Origin: Candidatus Melainabacteria bacterium
Lineage (GTDB): Bacteria > Cyanobacteriota > Vampirovibrionia > Obscuribacterales > Obscuribacteraceae
DNA length: 64,000 nucleotides
NCBI GenBank assembly: GCA_003963305.1
Contig: RXJR01000022.1
Span: 1 to 64,000, forward strand
Direction: 5' to 3'
Shown here one piece after another: positions 54,258 through 63,603 of the stretch. Each line of letters opens with the position of its first letter. Position 1 is the stretch's first letter. The notes beneath the pieces were generated by a model. The model made no database searches. It was not told the origin of the DNA and saw nothing but the letters and a program-made list of their open reading frames with translations. The position numbers and the translations under genes are program-made.

Positions 54258-56017
54258 AACTTACCACACAAGCTTTCATCGTCATCTTCTGCCCGGTGGC
54301 TTTTCAGCTGCTCCTCGTGGCTACATTACTGATTCTCATCGCGCAAGCACAGCAAGATGCTGAACGCAACATTCACTCGGAATCAGTCATGAATGAATGC
54401 AATCTGATCGTCATGCGCGTATTCGAAGGTGTCGGTGCCCTGGCTATGCTGCATAAACAGCAAGCGTCACTCCTCACGCCTTCAGTAGGCGAGGCCAAAG
54501 ATGCTTTTCAAGCACAGGTTGATAAAGTGCACGATCTGATCGTGAACGATCCCCTGCAAGCCGACAATGACGCGCTCTTTATTCGAGAAGCTCAAGGTGT
54601 AGCTGACCTGACCGAAAAGATTCATCCCCACGGCACATACGATAGCTCAACAGCAGCCAGGCATCTGCTTGTCGCAATATCGCGCATTATCCAGACCGAA
54701 GGTCAAAAGATGCAGGTGGCTACAAAAGTAAAGGAAGATAGACGCAATCTGGCAAAAGTAGTGCTTATTTCTTTTGCGGCCTTTGGCATCGTCGTAAGCG
54801 CTGTAGTGGCGATTGTTTGCGCTCTCAGATTGAAGAGAATGATTGCCCACATGACCGAAAACGCAGGGCGCTTCGCTCGTCGCGAACCGCTCGAGCCGCC
54901 GCTTGAGGGATCCGACGAGGTAGCGCGGGTCGATCAGAACATTCATGCAATGGATGTTGCCATCGAAGAAATTTTGACAAAGGCACGCAACTTGATCGAT
55001 AACGCTGCCGACCTGGTGTGCTCGGTAGACAGAGATGGATACTTCCTGCGCGTCAATCGTTTCTGCCGCCGATTGCTCGGGCGGGAGCCTGAAACCCTGA
55101 TAGACACACCAGTAATCGACCTTGTTATCAACGAAGACTGCGCGCTTGCCGACGAACAGATCAACAAGTCATTCGAGAGCATCCTGGGCAACCAGTTCGA
55201 ACTCAGACTCAAGTTTCTTGAAGATAGAATCGTGGACACATCGTGGTCGACATTCTATTCACGACAGGACAAAAGCTTGTTCTGTGTGGTTGCTGACGTG
55301 ACTGAGCGCAAAAACATCGAACGTTTAAAGCAAGACTTCATCGGCATGATCAGCCACGACCTGAGAACTCCGCTTATGTCTATCGCCAGTTCCATTGCAC
55401 TGGTGCAGAGCGGCGCCCTGGGCAACTGTTCCGAATCGGTGATGCGAGATCTAAATGGTGCCGAAAAAACAGTCGACAGATTAATCGCAATGATCAACGA
55501 CTTGCTTGACTTTGAAAAGATGGAAGCCGGAAAGATGCAGTTCAATATGGCTCCTGTGGAAATGGATGAGGTCATAGAGGAAGCTTTTAGAGAAGTCGAA
55601 ACTCTTGCCGGCAGCAAACGAATACGGCTGGAAACCGATGGAAGTGGTGTTGCTGTTTCAGGTGATAGAGAGAAGTTGATACAACTGCTGGTCAATTTAC
55701 TTGGCAACGCCATCCGCTACTCGCCTGAAGGCGCACCAGTGACGGTGCAGTGCCGGCAGACAAATCAGACGGCCGAGATATCCGTTAGAGATGAAGGCCC
55801 GGGTGTACCGGAAGGTTTCCACGAAAGTGTCTTTGCTCCATTCGAGAGCGCGCCCGGCAGTAAACAGACGAGCGAAGGCGGCACGGGGCTTGGTCTGGCC
55901 ATCTGTAAGCTCATTACGGAAGGGCACAATGGCGAAATCGGTGTGCGCAATCGCAAAGAACGCGGCAGCGAATTCTGGTTCAAACTTACAGCGACAAAGA
56001 AAAATGCGGCCCGTTAG
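54254..56017 (+). CDS. Membrane sensor histidine kinase, copy 2 (HAMP-PAS-HisKA)
   Basis: A 587-residue paralog of the preceding kinase with the same layout: helix at 5-30, periplasmic helical domain, helix at about 168-192, HAMP, PAS (VCSVDRDGYFLRVNRFCRRLLG) and HisKA with His368 in ISHDLRTPLMS. The ATPase boxes are NLLGNAIRYSP, DEGPGVP and GTGLGLAI. Similarity is highest in the HAMP to ATPase part, and the periplasmic regions have diverged, which suggests two sensors feeding a common or related output. ATG overlaps the stop of copy 1. Its last codons lie inside the terminator hairpin of the oppositely read tRNA gene. Confidence 0.92.
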   Translation: MKLTTQAFIVIFCPVAFQLLLVATLLILIAQAQQDAERNIHSESVMNECNLIVMRVFEGVGALAMLHKQQASLLTPSVGEAKDAFQAQVDKVHDLIVNDPLQADNDALFIREAQGVADLTEKIHPHGTYDSSTAARHLLVAISRIIQTEGQKMQVATKVKEDRRNLAKVVLISFAAFGIVVSAVVAIVCALRLKRMIAHMTENAGRFARREPLEPPLEGSDEVARVDQNIHAMDVAIEEILTKARNLIDNAADLVCSVDRDGYFLRVNRFCRRLLGREPETLIDTPVIDLVINEDCALADEQINKSFESILGNQFELRLKFLEDRIVDTSWSTFYSRQDKSLFCVVADVTERKNIERLKQDFIGMISHDLRTPLMSIASSIALVQSGALGNCSESVMRDLNGAEKTVDRLIAMINDLLDFEKMEAGKMQFNMAPVEMDEVIEEAFREVETLAGSKRIRLETDGSGVAVSGDREKLIQLLVNLLGNAIRYSPEGAPVTVQCRQTNQTAEISVRDEGPGVPEGFHESVFAPFESAPGSKQTSEGGTGLGLAICKLITEGHNGEIGVRNRKERGSEFWFKLTATKKNAAR

Positions 56018-56026
56018 GACCGCATT
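56003..56026 (-). terminator. Terminator of tRNA-Asn, inside a kinase 3' end
   Basis: A stem AATGCGG/CCGCATT with 10-nt loop, followed on the minus strand by TTTTTCTTTG. It lies nine bases past the tRNA and includes the stop codon of the convergent kinase gene. Confidence 0.75.
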
Positions 56027-56034
56027 CTGGAATT

Positions 56035-56106
56035 CTCCCGAGGCTGGATTCGAACCAGCGACCAATTGATTAACAGTCAACTGCGCTACCGCTGCGCTAC
56101 TCGGGA
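56035..56106 (-). tRNA. tRNA-Asn (anticodon GTT)
   Basis: The minus strand folds to a full cloverleaf of 72 nt. The acceptor stem is TCCCGAG/CTCGGGA. The D stem GCGC/GCGC carries loop AGCGGTA. The anticodon stem GTTGA/TCAAT has loop CTGTTAA, giving anticodon GTT. The T stem is GCTGG/CCAGC with loop TTCGAAT. The discriminator base is G, as expected for tRNA-Asn. The 3' CCA is not encoded. Confidence 0.96.
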
Positions 56107-56435
56107 ATAGGCGCGTTCAGGTATCTTATCATGCTCCTCCCGTGTATTTAACCGGGGGTGCATATCTTCCGTTGCAAAAAAATTACACAGGCTAAAAGCT
56201 GACTATTTCGGTCATCAAAGGTCGTAAAGCGCCCGGGGCTATGCTTAATCGCACTTAATCATAGATTCGAAGGGGGCCCTGCCGCCATCCAGTAAGCGTA
56301 TGTCGCAATAGATGGCACTTTAACGCCAATCAGAAAGATTAGACCCGATTGCTAAATTAGACAGCCCTAGCCATCGAAACGGGCAATGTCGTTATACTTT
56401 CTCAACGACGCTCATTTATATAGAAGGATTTGCAC
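56107..56435 (+). promoter_or_regulatory. Intergenic region with probable minus-10 box for the ybjN operon
   Basis: This is a 329-bp stretch without a gene. TATACT at 56393-56398 is a good minus-10 about 40 bp before the YbjN start; the minus-35 position (GCCATC) is poor, so an activator may be needed. The left end must also hold the tRNA-Asn promoter on the minus strand. Nothing else was recognised. Confidence 0.4.
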
Positions 56436-56930
56436 ATGGGACTGTTTGGCACGCAGAAAGTCAGCAAAGGGCTGGCAGACGAAGCAGTCACAATGGTCGA
56501 AGCTTACTACCAGCGCCGGGGGCTTGATGTCCAAGACCATCAGCTGACCGGATCGGACGGCTTTGGCTGGTGGCTGACCGAGGGCAGCGCCAAAATCTAT
56601 ATTTTTGTGCAAGATGCTTCAAATGGGGCCGTGCTGAGAATCACAAGTCCGCTTGTGTTCGTTCCCGACCATAATAGAGAAGAATTTTTCCATCGTTGTC
56701 TGGATATCAACACGAATCTCACGAGTTGCGCTCTGGCTACACATGGCGACATAGTTCTGGTTGTCTGCCAGCGACCGACTCTGGGTCTGGTACAGGAAGA
56801 ACTGGACGAGTTAGTGTGGAACGTGGCCTATGTCGCAGATCTCCTGGATAACAAGCTGGCAGATGAGTTCAAGGCTCGCATGTATTCCGAAGATGCTGAT
56901 GCGAACCAGAAAGCATCGCGAAAAAAATAG
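56436..56930 (+). CDS. YbjN-domain protein
   Basis: A 164-residue protein matching the YbjN/type III secretion chaperone-like fold: an opening helix with DEAVTMVEAYYQRRGLDV, strands with GFGWWLTEGSAKIYIFVQ, LRITSPLVFVPDHNREEFFHRCLDINTNLTSCALA and a closing two-helix part with LDELVWNVAYVADLLDNKLA. Many cyanobacterial proteins of this type are known, mostly of unknown role; E. coli YbjN affects stress and motility when overproduced. AAGGA seven bases before the ATG at 56436 sets the start. It is followed 11 bp later by a phosphatase gene. Confidence 0.82.
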   Translation: MGLFGTQKVSKGLADEAVTMVEAYYQRRGLDVQDHQLTGSDGFGWWLTEGSAKIYIFVQDASNGAVLRITSPLVFVPDHNREEFFHRCLDINTNLTSCALATHGDIVLVVCQRPTLGLVQEELDELVWNVAYVADLLDNKLADEFKARMYSEDADANQKASRKK

Positions 56931-56941
56931 ACAGAATACGA

Positions 56942-57793
56942 GTGAAATTGGTAACGGCAGTGACAGAATTGAACGGATTGACTCATGACGACATCGTGTT
57001 CGTCAATGAGTTGACGCAGGAAGCAGGCATTATTGCCGCAAAAATGCGTGATGGGGTTGAAATTCAAGAGAAGACAGGTCCGGAAGATCGTGTCACGGCA
57101 GCTGACTTTGAACTTTCCAGATTGCTCGTAAAGGCGCTGACGAATCGATTCCCGGAAGACACGATAGTTTCCGAGGAAGATGATGTTCACTCTTCGAGCG
57201 CGAAATCATCGAGAGTTTGGCTTATCGACCCAATAGACGGCACAGATAACTACATAAAGAACGATGGACAGTGGTCGGTCATGGTCGGGCTCGTAGTTGA
57301 TTTAAAGCCTGTTTTCGGCTGGGTTTTTGCACCCGCCAACATGACCATCTACTACGGTGGCCCCGGATATGGTGCCTGGAAAAAGCAACTCAATAACGAC
57401 CCTATAAGGTTTGAGCCATTGCCGCATTTGGACCAGGAAGATCAAGCCCGAGTGATTATGGGTTATCGCGACCGCACCTCACATCCGTGGGTGAAAGAGC
57501 ATCCGAAGGTTGTTCTTGTAAAAGGCGGAAGCATTGGGCTGAAAGTGGCCAAGGTTCTGGAAGGCAGCGCGGATATCTTCGTTCACCTCTCCGGCAAGCT
57601 GAAAACATGGGATACAGCGGGTCCTGCAGCAGTAGCACTGGGTAACGTACTGGACGTCGGCACTCTCGATCACGATGTGCTGGCTTTTCCTGAGGATACG
57701 GTCTTGCATGCGGTGCCTGTAGTCATGGGCAGACCCGGCTCTCTTCACTGGTGCAGAAAATATTTGCGAGCACAGGCTCAAGGCGCTCGCTAA
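56942..57793 (+). CDS. Inositol monophosphatase/CysQ-family phosphatase
   Basis: A 283-residue Mg-dependent, lithium-sensitive phosphatase family member. The metal ligands are in VSEEDD, WLIDPIDGTDNYIK and WDTAGPAAV; GGSIGLKVAKVLEGSADIFVH is also typical. The short motif HLSGKLKTWDTAGP and the length fit the CysQ/3'(2'),5'-bisphosphate nucleotidase side of the family, which removes PAP left by sulfate assimilation. Inositol or fructose bisphosphate cannot be excluded. The start codon GTG has only a weak ribosome-binding site. It sits in a row with ybjN-like and rnd genes, with 11 and 5 bp gaps. Confidence 0.82.
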   Translation: MKLVTAVTELNGLTHDDIVFVNELTQEAGIIAAKMRDGVEIQEKTGPEDRVTAADFELSRLLVKALTNRFPEDTIVSEEDDVHSSSAKSSRVWLIDPIDGTDNYIKNDGQWSVMVGLVVDLKPVFGWVFAPANMTIYYGGPGYGAWKKQLNNDPIRFEPLPHLDQEDQARVIMGYRDRTSHPWVKEHPKVVLVKGGSIGLKVAKVLEGSADIFVHLSGKLKTWDTAGPAAVALGNVLDVGTLDHDVLAFPEDTVLHAVPVVMGRPGSLHWCRKYLRAQAQGAR

Positions 57794-57798
57794 CGAAA

Positions 57799-58971
57799 AT
57801 GTCCATCATCACCGATCGCTCCAAACTGGAAAAGCTCTGCCAGGAAATCGATACTAGCGGCAGATGTGCAATTGATCTGGAATTTATTCCGGAACGAACG
57901 TTCGAGCCTGTCCTCTGTCTTGTGCAGGTGGCGACCGATCAATCTGCCCATATCATCGACCCGCTCGCCCTGCCCGATTTGAGAATCCTCTGGGAACGTA
58001 TCTGCGATCCGGCCATCCTCGTTATCCTTCATGCCGCAAACCAGGACCTGGATCTTGTTTATGGTCTATCGGGGCTGATTCCTCAAAATATTTTCGACAC
58101 TCAAATTGGAGCTGGCTTTGGTGGTTTTGGTTATCCGATCGGTTATGGCAAATTACTCAATCAGCTTTTGGGTGTCACAATCGCCAAGACAGAGAGCTTC
58201 ACTGATTGGCTGGGTCGCCCGCTTACCGAATCACAGATAGAGTATGCGCTTGAAGACGTCTGTCATCTCTTGCCTATGTACGACAAGCTGTGCGGTGTGC
58301 TTCGCGATCAGGGCAGACTTTCATGGGCTGAAGAAGAGTGCAAGCGATACGTCACAGCCGAAAAGTATCAACGAGATCGCGGTAACGATTATTTGCGCAT
58401 TAAGGGGGCGAGCGGATTGAATCGCCGGGGGCTGGCGGTTTTACAGGCGCTTACCGACTGGCGAAACAAAGAAGCTGTGCGCACAAACAAACCGACAAAG
58501 TCGATCCTGGCTGACAACTCTCTTGTCGAAGTCAGTCGCAGACCACCACAAAGCATCGCTGACATTCAGAGAATTCGCGGAATCAGACCCGATCAGATTC
58601 GCATTTTTGGCCAGCCTATCTTGAAGGCCGTAGAAAAAGGCATGCAAGTGCCGGAGTCGGAACTGCCTTCCTGGCCGAGCTCTCGCATTCCCCCCAAAAG
58701 AGAAGTCCTACTTGCCGACTATTTGTTTGCCATCTTGAAAGTAATTGCCTACAACGCGGATATCGCCACTGAACTGGTTTGTACTCGTGATGACTTGCAA
58801 GCGCTTGTGCGTGCACACCGCGAGAAGGCGCTGAACAAATCACCTTTGCCCTTGCTTCAGGGTTGGAGGCGTGATATGGCTGGCGATAACTTGATCAAGC
58901 TGCTGGATGGTGAAGCCTTGACGGTAACCGTAGATAACAGCGCCGACCCGCCGATCCAGTTCAATCGTTAG
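57799..58971 (+). CDS. rnd: Ribonuclease D
   Basis: A protein of about 390 residues. The N-terminal DEDDy 3'-5' exonuclease domain has DLEFIPE (first Asp and Glu), HAANQDLDLVYG (Asp), TDWLGRPLTESQIEYALEDV (Tyr and last Asp). An HRDC domain follows (GLAVLQALTDWRNKEAVRTNKPTKSILADN), and a second helical HRDC-like part ends the protein. This is the full RNase D layout; it trims 3' ends of tRNA precursors and other RNAs. It lies two genes from tRNA-Asn, probably by chance. The ATG at 57799 avoids a long overlap with the phosphatase. Confidence 0.92.
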   Translation: MSIITDRSKLEKLCQEIDTSGRCAIDLEFIPERTFEPVLCLVQVATDQSAHIIDPLALPDLRILWERICDPAILVILHAANQDLDLVYGLSGLIPQNIFDTQIGAGFGGFGYPIGYGKLLNQLLGVTIAKTESFTDWLGRPLTESQIEYALEDVCHLLPMYDKLCGVLRDQGRLSWAEEECKRYVTAEKYQRDRGNDYLRIKGASGLNRRGLAVLQALTDWRNKEAVRTNKPTKSILADNSLVEVSRRPPQSIADIQRIRGIRPDQIRIFGQPILKAVEKGMQVPESELPSWPSSRIPPKREVLLADYLFAILKVIAYNADIATELVCTRDDLQALVRAHREKALNKSPLPLLQGWRRDMAGDNLIKLLDGEALTVTVDNSADPPIQFNR

Positions 58972-59008
58972 TTCAATTGACAGCTGGGCAGGTACTTCAA
59001 CCAGTCTC

Positions 59009-59036
59009 ATTCGAGCAGTCTTATTCGAGCAGTCTT
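59009..59036. repeat. Tandem 14-bp repeat, two copies
   Basis: ATTCGAGCAGTCTT is present twice head to tail in the gap between the convergent rnd and methyltransferase-like genes, with a partial CAGTCT copy before it. It is probably replication slippage. Confidence 0.7.
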
Positions 59037-59088
59037 ATTGGACCGGCGGTTCATTCAAGCACTGCTCAGCAAGATCAAGTAATCGAAT

Positions 59089-61284
59089 TTACTTCTTTAC
59101 TTTCGTATAGCACGTAAAGGCCAGTCCATAAAGGACCACCGCTAGCAGTACCAGATTATTGATTCCAATCATATTGGAAAAATACTCCAGCATCGCCCCG
59201 ACCACTGAACCGAAAAGATTGAATGCCAGTGCTCGGGCAGATAGCTGAATTCCGGCAAAGGCTATCGCAAAGATTAGTCCAGCACCGAAAATTGGCAAAA
59301 TCGTGACAAGAGTTACGGTGACTTGACCTAACCAGATCTGGTTGCCGAACATATGCAAAACAGTATCGATCGGCAATAAATAGCTAAGAAGAATCAGTGC
59401 GAAAAGCAAACCCCAAACCATCGACTCTTTTCGTTCGAGAAGAGATTTGTGCCGGGCCACGACAAAGTTGGCAAGCAAAATCATCAAAAGAACGCCATTG
59501 ATCACAATCGACGTAGTGATCCACGTTGCACCCCAAACCAGAGCCAAACGAGAGATCGATTGCAATTCAAGGAGCATAAAGGCAGCGCCTTGAAAAAACA
59601 GTTGCCACGAACGAGGCTCGAATGGAGCGAAAAGAAGCTTGCGCCCGCAATAAAGGCTGAGCAGCAAAATCTCAGCGACGACCAATATATAGGGCACGTC
59701 GATGCCTTCCGGATTCAAATATAGATACGGCCAATCATCGGTAAGGATGCGTCCGCACTTCACATTCTGCATCGAATCGATATAGAGTGACGACGGTAAC
59801 GTCGGCAATTTCAAGGTGCCGTCTTTTACCTCCTGACCGAAGATATAAGTAAAGCCATGGCGTCCCTGATAGTTGGATTCACGTCCGCGAATTACTATCG
59901 GCGCGTATCCAGCCGCTTCCTTAATAGTGCAGAAGAGCCGCTCGCCGAGGAAATCATAGGGCGCACCGAATGTCAGTACCACCAGACCGCCGGGTTTGAG
60001 TAAATTCAAAACTTTGGCGAAGCTCTGTTTGGTGTAGACGAAGTTGTCCACGCGAATGGACGAACCCATGCCTACTACAGTCTGAGAATCAAGCAGTCCG
60101 AAAACGATGAGGTCATACTTCTTGTTGCAAGTGTCGAAATAGTGCCTGGCGTCATCGCAAATCGGTCTGACGTTGGTAGACAGATATGGATGACCAGGAT
60201 TCATCGTCTTTCCAATTGAAAGAATGATGGGATCGATGTCGACAGCGTCCACATGTTCGGCGCCAAAATTGAGAGCCTGACAAACATCAGTCCCGGAACC
60301 GGCTCCTACTATCAAAGTGTCTTTCGGTTTACGAACCAGGAATGGTACGGAATATCGATCGTTTGCTGCAGCGAACAGTTTTAACTGCGCATCATTCATA
60401 CCAAGCTCTTTCAGCTTGCCAATATTCAGACCCAGCTGATATGAAAGCCAATTGGCTCGCACCTCCACTGCGTACAAAACCTGTTTAGTGACGCCATCTA
60501 CATCAACATTCACTTTGCAAGGAACAACATCGATCTTTTGATAAGGAGACCAGAAGGTTGTTGCTTCGGCGTTCTGGGGATCTTTGGGAATCCAAAAAGC
60601 CGCTGCCACAGCTATTACCAATGTGGCTAACAAACCGGTTTTAGCTCGTCCCGATGCATCGGGCAGCCTGAGCAGATAGTAGGCGATTATTGCCGCAGGC
60701 AAAATCCACAAGGCGCCTGGTGTGAACGAAAGATAGGAGCAGATTCCAAATAGAGTGCCACCGACAAGCGCACCCGCTACATTTATAGAATAGGCGGTAA
60801 GGGGTTTCATCGACCCGAAAAGTTGACCGAGGCGGTTGCCCAGGCACAGGCATATCGAAAACGGTCCCGCCAGATACAACATTAAAACCAGCATGAATGT
60901 GCCGACGAACAGCCATGTTGTGGCGGTGTTGGCTTCGAAATCGGCCCATTGATAAGTGGTCAGGGAAGGAAAAATATAACGGGCCAGGATTGCACCCCGA
61001 AACATAACAATCTGACTGATCCTGATAGTCAGCACTGTTTGCAAGATTGCCGCAGGGGTGAAGCGAAACCACTTGTCTGTTGGAATCGCCATACCGACAC
61101 CCAATCCGACGAAACAAGTGACCAGGGGAAAGGTTTTGAAGATTGTGAAAGCTCTGATGTCGGCGGAAATCCAGCGAATAATCAGCAATTCAACGAAGAG
61201 CGAGGTGAGGCTGAGCAAAAACAGTTCGGCATACGCAGGTTTGACCGGGCGTGCCTCCGGTACATCAGCTATGGTTGTCGTCAT
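59089..61284 (-). CDS. Membrane-embedded spermidine synthase-like methyltransferase-fold protein
   Basis: A 731-residue protein. Seven or so membrane helices (residues about 20-235) precede a soluble Rossmann domain (about 320-500) with the SAM/aminopropyl-binding motif LIVGAGSGTDVCQALNFGAEHVDAVDIDP in short form (GAGSGTD and VDAVDIDP), DDARHYFDTCNKKYDLIVFG and the LLKPGGLVVLTFG strand. Five to six more helices finish it. This is the architecture of the large bacterial spermidine-synthase-like membrane proteins, whose substrate is not known. The catalytic Asp pair of true spermidine synthases is not clearly present (DSQTV in place of D.(T/S)DP). GGGGA precedes the ATG by five bases. A single gene between convergent rnd and divergent acyl-CoA dehydrogenase. 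Confidence 0.82.
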   Translation of the reverse strand: MTTTIADVPEARPVKPAYAELFLLSLTSLFVELLIIRWISADIRAFTIFKTFPLVTCFVGLGVGMAIPTDKWFRFTPAAILQTVLTIRISQIVMFRGAILARYIFPSLTTYQWADFEANTATTWLFVGTFMLVLMLYLAGPFSICLCLGNRLGQLFGSMKPLTAYSINVAGALVGGTLFGICSYLSFTPGALWILPAAIIAYYLLRLPDASGRAKTGLLATLVIAVAAAFWIPKDPQNAEATTFWSPYQKIDVVPCKVNVDVDGVTKQVLYAVEVRANWLSYQLGLNIGKLKELGMNDAQLKLFAAANDRYSVPFLVRKPKDTLIVGAGSGTDVCQALNFGAEHVDAVDIDPIILSIGKTMNPGHPYLSTNVRPICDDARHYFDTCNKKYDLIVFGLLDSQTVVGMGSSIRVDNFVYTKQSFAKVLNLLKPGGLVVLTFGAPYDFLGERLFCTIKEAAGYAPIVIRGRESNYQGRHGFTYIFGQEVKDGTLKLPTLPSSLYIDSMQNVKCGRILTDDWPYLYLNPEGIDVPYILVVAEILLLSLYCGRKLLFAPFEPRSWQLFFQGAAFMLLELQSISRLALVWGATWITTSIVINGVLLMILLANFVVARHKSLLERKESMVWGLLFALILLSYLLPIDTVLHMFGNQIWLGQVTVTLVTILPIFGAGLIFAIAFAGIQLSARALAFNLFGSVVGAMLEYFSNMIGINNLVLLAVVLYGLAFTCYTKVKK

Positions 61285-61566
61285 ACGTCCCCAAGTTAAT
61301 TTATGCTAGCAACCCGGCAATAGACTAGCGCATTTGGAGGCGATCTGTTAGCTGCCGGGTTACCGGCGAATCAGGCGCAATGTACTGACCCAATTGCTCA
61401 GCCAGAGGTAGCACCATAGGTGGTGTGGTGGCAGTGCACTGTATATGGTTCCACGTATCAACAGGGGCATATGGGGTGAATCGATCCATTCTTTCGCTCG
61501 CTGAATACCTGAAAACGTATCAGGATGGGCTATGATGAATTTAGTCGGCTTAAGGAAGGCAATCAA

Positions 61567-63504
61567 ATGACAACGGATCCTAATAAAGACGTCAGTTTCG
61601 CCGAAACCGCACTACGGTTGGGCGGCAAGACCGAGGAAGAAGCGACAAAGACAGGCGCAATGGACCGCGCTGACGACCAGGTCGAGTCGATGTTCGCGGA
61701 GGAATACAAAACCGTCAATAGCCCTATCCACCGGGCAGTTTGGGACGATAATGTGCCGATAGACCTGTTCAGCACGCCGAAAGTGGAAGACGTCGATACT
61801 TCCATTCCGGCTATGCGCAAGTGCATTGAGGTGTTGCAGAAGCACCAGAAGAACAAAACTGTCTATGACGCAAACGGTAAGGTATCGGATCAGATTTTGC
61901 GAGACCTTGGTGAGGTCGGTTACTGGGGGATGCTTATCCCCAAGAAATATGGCGGACAGGGCGCGACGGTACGTCAATTTATGTCCTTCCTCTCCGAAGT
62001 TGCCACCATCGATCCGACCTGCGCGGGTCTGGCTTCGGTGCACGGATGTATCGGTGCAGTCGACCCGGTCAACTCATTCGGAACTGAAGAGCAGAAGAAG
62101 AGATTCCTGCCGCTTCTTGCCTCCGGCGAGACTCTGTCAGCTTTTGCGCTAACTGAGCCGTGGGCTGGGTCAGACTTGACGGCCCTTCGCACCACAGCCG
62201 TTCTCAAAGGTGACAATTATGTGGTCAATGGAGAGAAAGTCTTCATCACCAATGCCATACCAGGCAGAACCGTCGGAATCGTCTGCTTGATCGATGGTAA
62301 ACCAGCGGCCTTGATTGCAGATCTACCCAAACAAGAAAACGAGCATTTCAAAATTCACCACTACGGACTGCACGCTCTAAAACATGCATTCAATAATGGT
62401 CTCATCTTCAAAGACTTTCTCGTGCCAAAAGAAAATCTCTTAGTGCCTCCTATCGGCGATGGTTTGACGGTTGCTTATCATGGTCTAAACCTCGGTCGCT
62501 TGGCATTATGTGCCAATGCTGCGGGTGTGATGAAAGTAATGCTTGCAAACATGTTACCTTGGGCACATTTTCGCGAGACTTATGGTAATGCGATTGAAAC
62601 ACGCGAGCTGATTAAGCGAAGAATCGCACGCTGTGCGGCTTTGATCTGTGGCGCGACGGCAATGTACCAGTGGGGATCATGGCTGCTCGATAAGGGCTAT
62701 CGCGGCGAACTGGAATGCGTGATTGCAAAAATCTTCGGCAGTGAAGCAGAGAAGGAAGTCGCCATCGAGCTTTTCATGAAGACACACGGTGGCAGATCTT
62801 TCGTGCATGGTCATCTGTTCGGCGATAACGTGCACGACTTCCTGGCACCATGCATCTACGAAGGCGAAGGCGAAATTCTTGGCATGGCATTTTTCAAGTC
62901 TCTGGCCAAAAATCACGGACAGAAATATTTTGAGCCTGTAGGCAAAGCATTGCTGCGTGAAAAGATCAAGAGCTTCAATCCCATGAATCCTGCACATGCA
63001 TGGGCTTTGCGCAATGAGATGATTCCGTATGCGACGTGGCGGATGGGCAAGATGTTCACCGGCGCCGATCAGCATCAGATACCAGGCATTAATCCGAAGC
63101 TGCAGACGCATGTCGACTTTGCAATGGAAATGTTGAATTCAAGCCCTATCGAATTGAGCGAAGCTATGGTAAAGCATCAGCTGAAACTGGCTGACCGTCA
63201 GTGTCGCATCGCCGAGATGTCGCAAAGAGTACAAGACACGATAATTATTTTGGTGACATCTTTGTGGGCGCATCAACAGGGTGATGAGACGATAATCGCC
63301 GCAGCAGACATCTTATGTCAGGATCTGACTCGCAAGCTCACCGGTGAGCGTCCGTCAGATCAATATTTCCGCGCTTGCGGAAAACTCGCGGATATGATTA
63401 TCGCCGGCGGAATGCCTTCCTTGAATGGCATCCATCAAGACGAAATCATCTTCCCCTACACAAACAAAACAGAAACGAAAGAAAAGTCAAAGGTTGGTGC
63501 TTAG
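61567..63504 (+). CDS. Acyl-CoA dehydrogenase, long form
   Basis: A flavoprotein of about 645 residues that introduces the alpha-beta double bond in acyl-CoA. Residues about 100-480 are the conserved core: FALTEPWAGSDLTALRTTA (FAD and substrate signature), GEKVFITNA, GLNLGRLALCANAAGVMK and the C-terminal GGRSFVHGHLFGDNVHDFLAPCIYEGEGEI, where Glu in YEGEGEI is near the family's catalytic position. Both the 100-residue N-terminal lead and 160-residue C-terminal tail are longer than in short-chain enzymes and fit the very-long-chain/FadE-like group. AAGGAAGG eight bases before ATG 61567 sets the start. With the synthetase and racemase near 3-6 kb it indicates fatty acid use. Confidence 0.9.
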   Translation: MTTDPNKDVSFAETALRLGGKTEEEATKTGAMDRADDQVESMFAEEYKTVNSPIHRAVWDDNVPIDLFSTPKVEDVDTSIPAMRKCIEVLQKHQKNKTVYDANGKVSDQILRDLGEVGYWGMLIPKKYGGQGATVRQFMSFLSEVATIDPTCAGLASVHGCIGAVDPVNSFGTEEQKKRFLPLLASGETLSAFALTEPWAGSDLTALRTTAVLKGDNYVVNGEKVFITNAIPGRTVGIVCLIDGKPAALIADLPKQENEHFKIHHYGLHALKHAFNNGLIFKDFLVPKENLLVPPIGDGLTVAYHGLNLGRLALCANAAGVMKVMLANMLPWAHFRETYGNAIETRELIKRRIARCAALICGATAMYQWGSWLLDKGYRGELECVIAKIFGSEAEKEVAIELFMKTHGGRSFVHGHLFGDNVHDFLAPCIYEGEGEILGMAFFKSLAKNHGQKYFEPVGKALLREKIKSFNPMNPAHAWALRNEMIPYATWRMGKMFTGADQHQIPGINPKLQTHVDFAMEMLNSSPIELSEAMVKHQLKLADRQCRIAEMSQRVQDTIIILVTSLWAHQQGDETIIAAADILCQDLTRKLTGERPSDQYFRACGKLADMIIAGGMPSLNGIHQDEIIFPYTNKTETKEKSKVGA

Positions 63505-63569
63505 GAGCGCTCCACTAGACCAATTGGTCCAGACATAATAAGAGGGGCTCTGAGCCTCCTGAAAATTTT

Positions 63570-63603
63570 GCGACGGATGATATGACATTCGTCGCTTTTT
63601 TTT
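63570..63603 (+). terminator. Strong intrinsic terminator after acyl-CoA dehydrogenase
   Basis: A 10-bp stem GCGACGGATG/CATTCGTCGC (one G-T pair) with 6-nt loop, followed by eight T, 66 bp past the stop. Confidence 0.92.
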
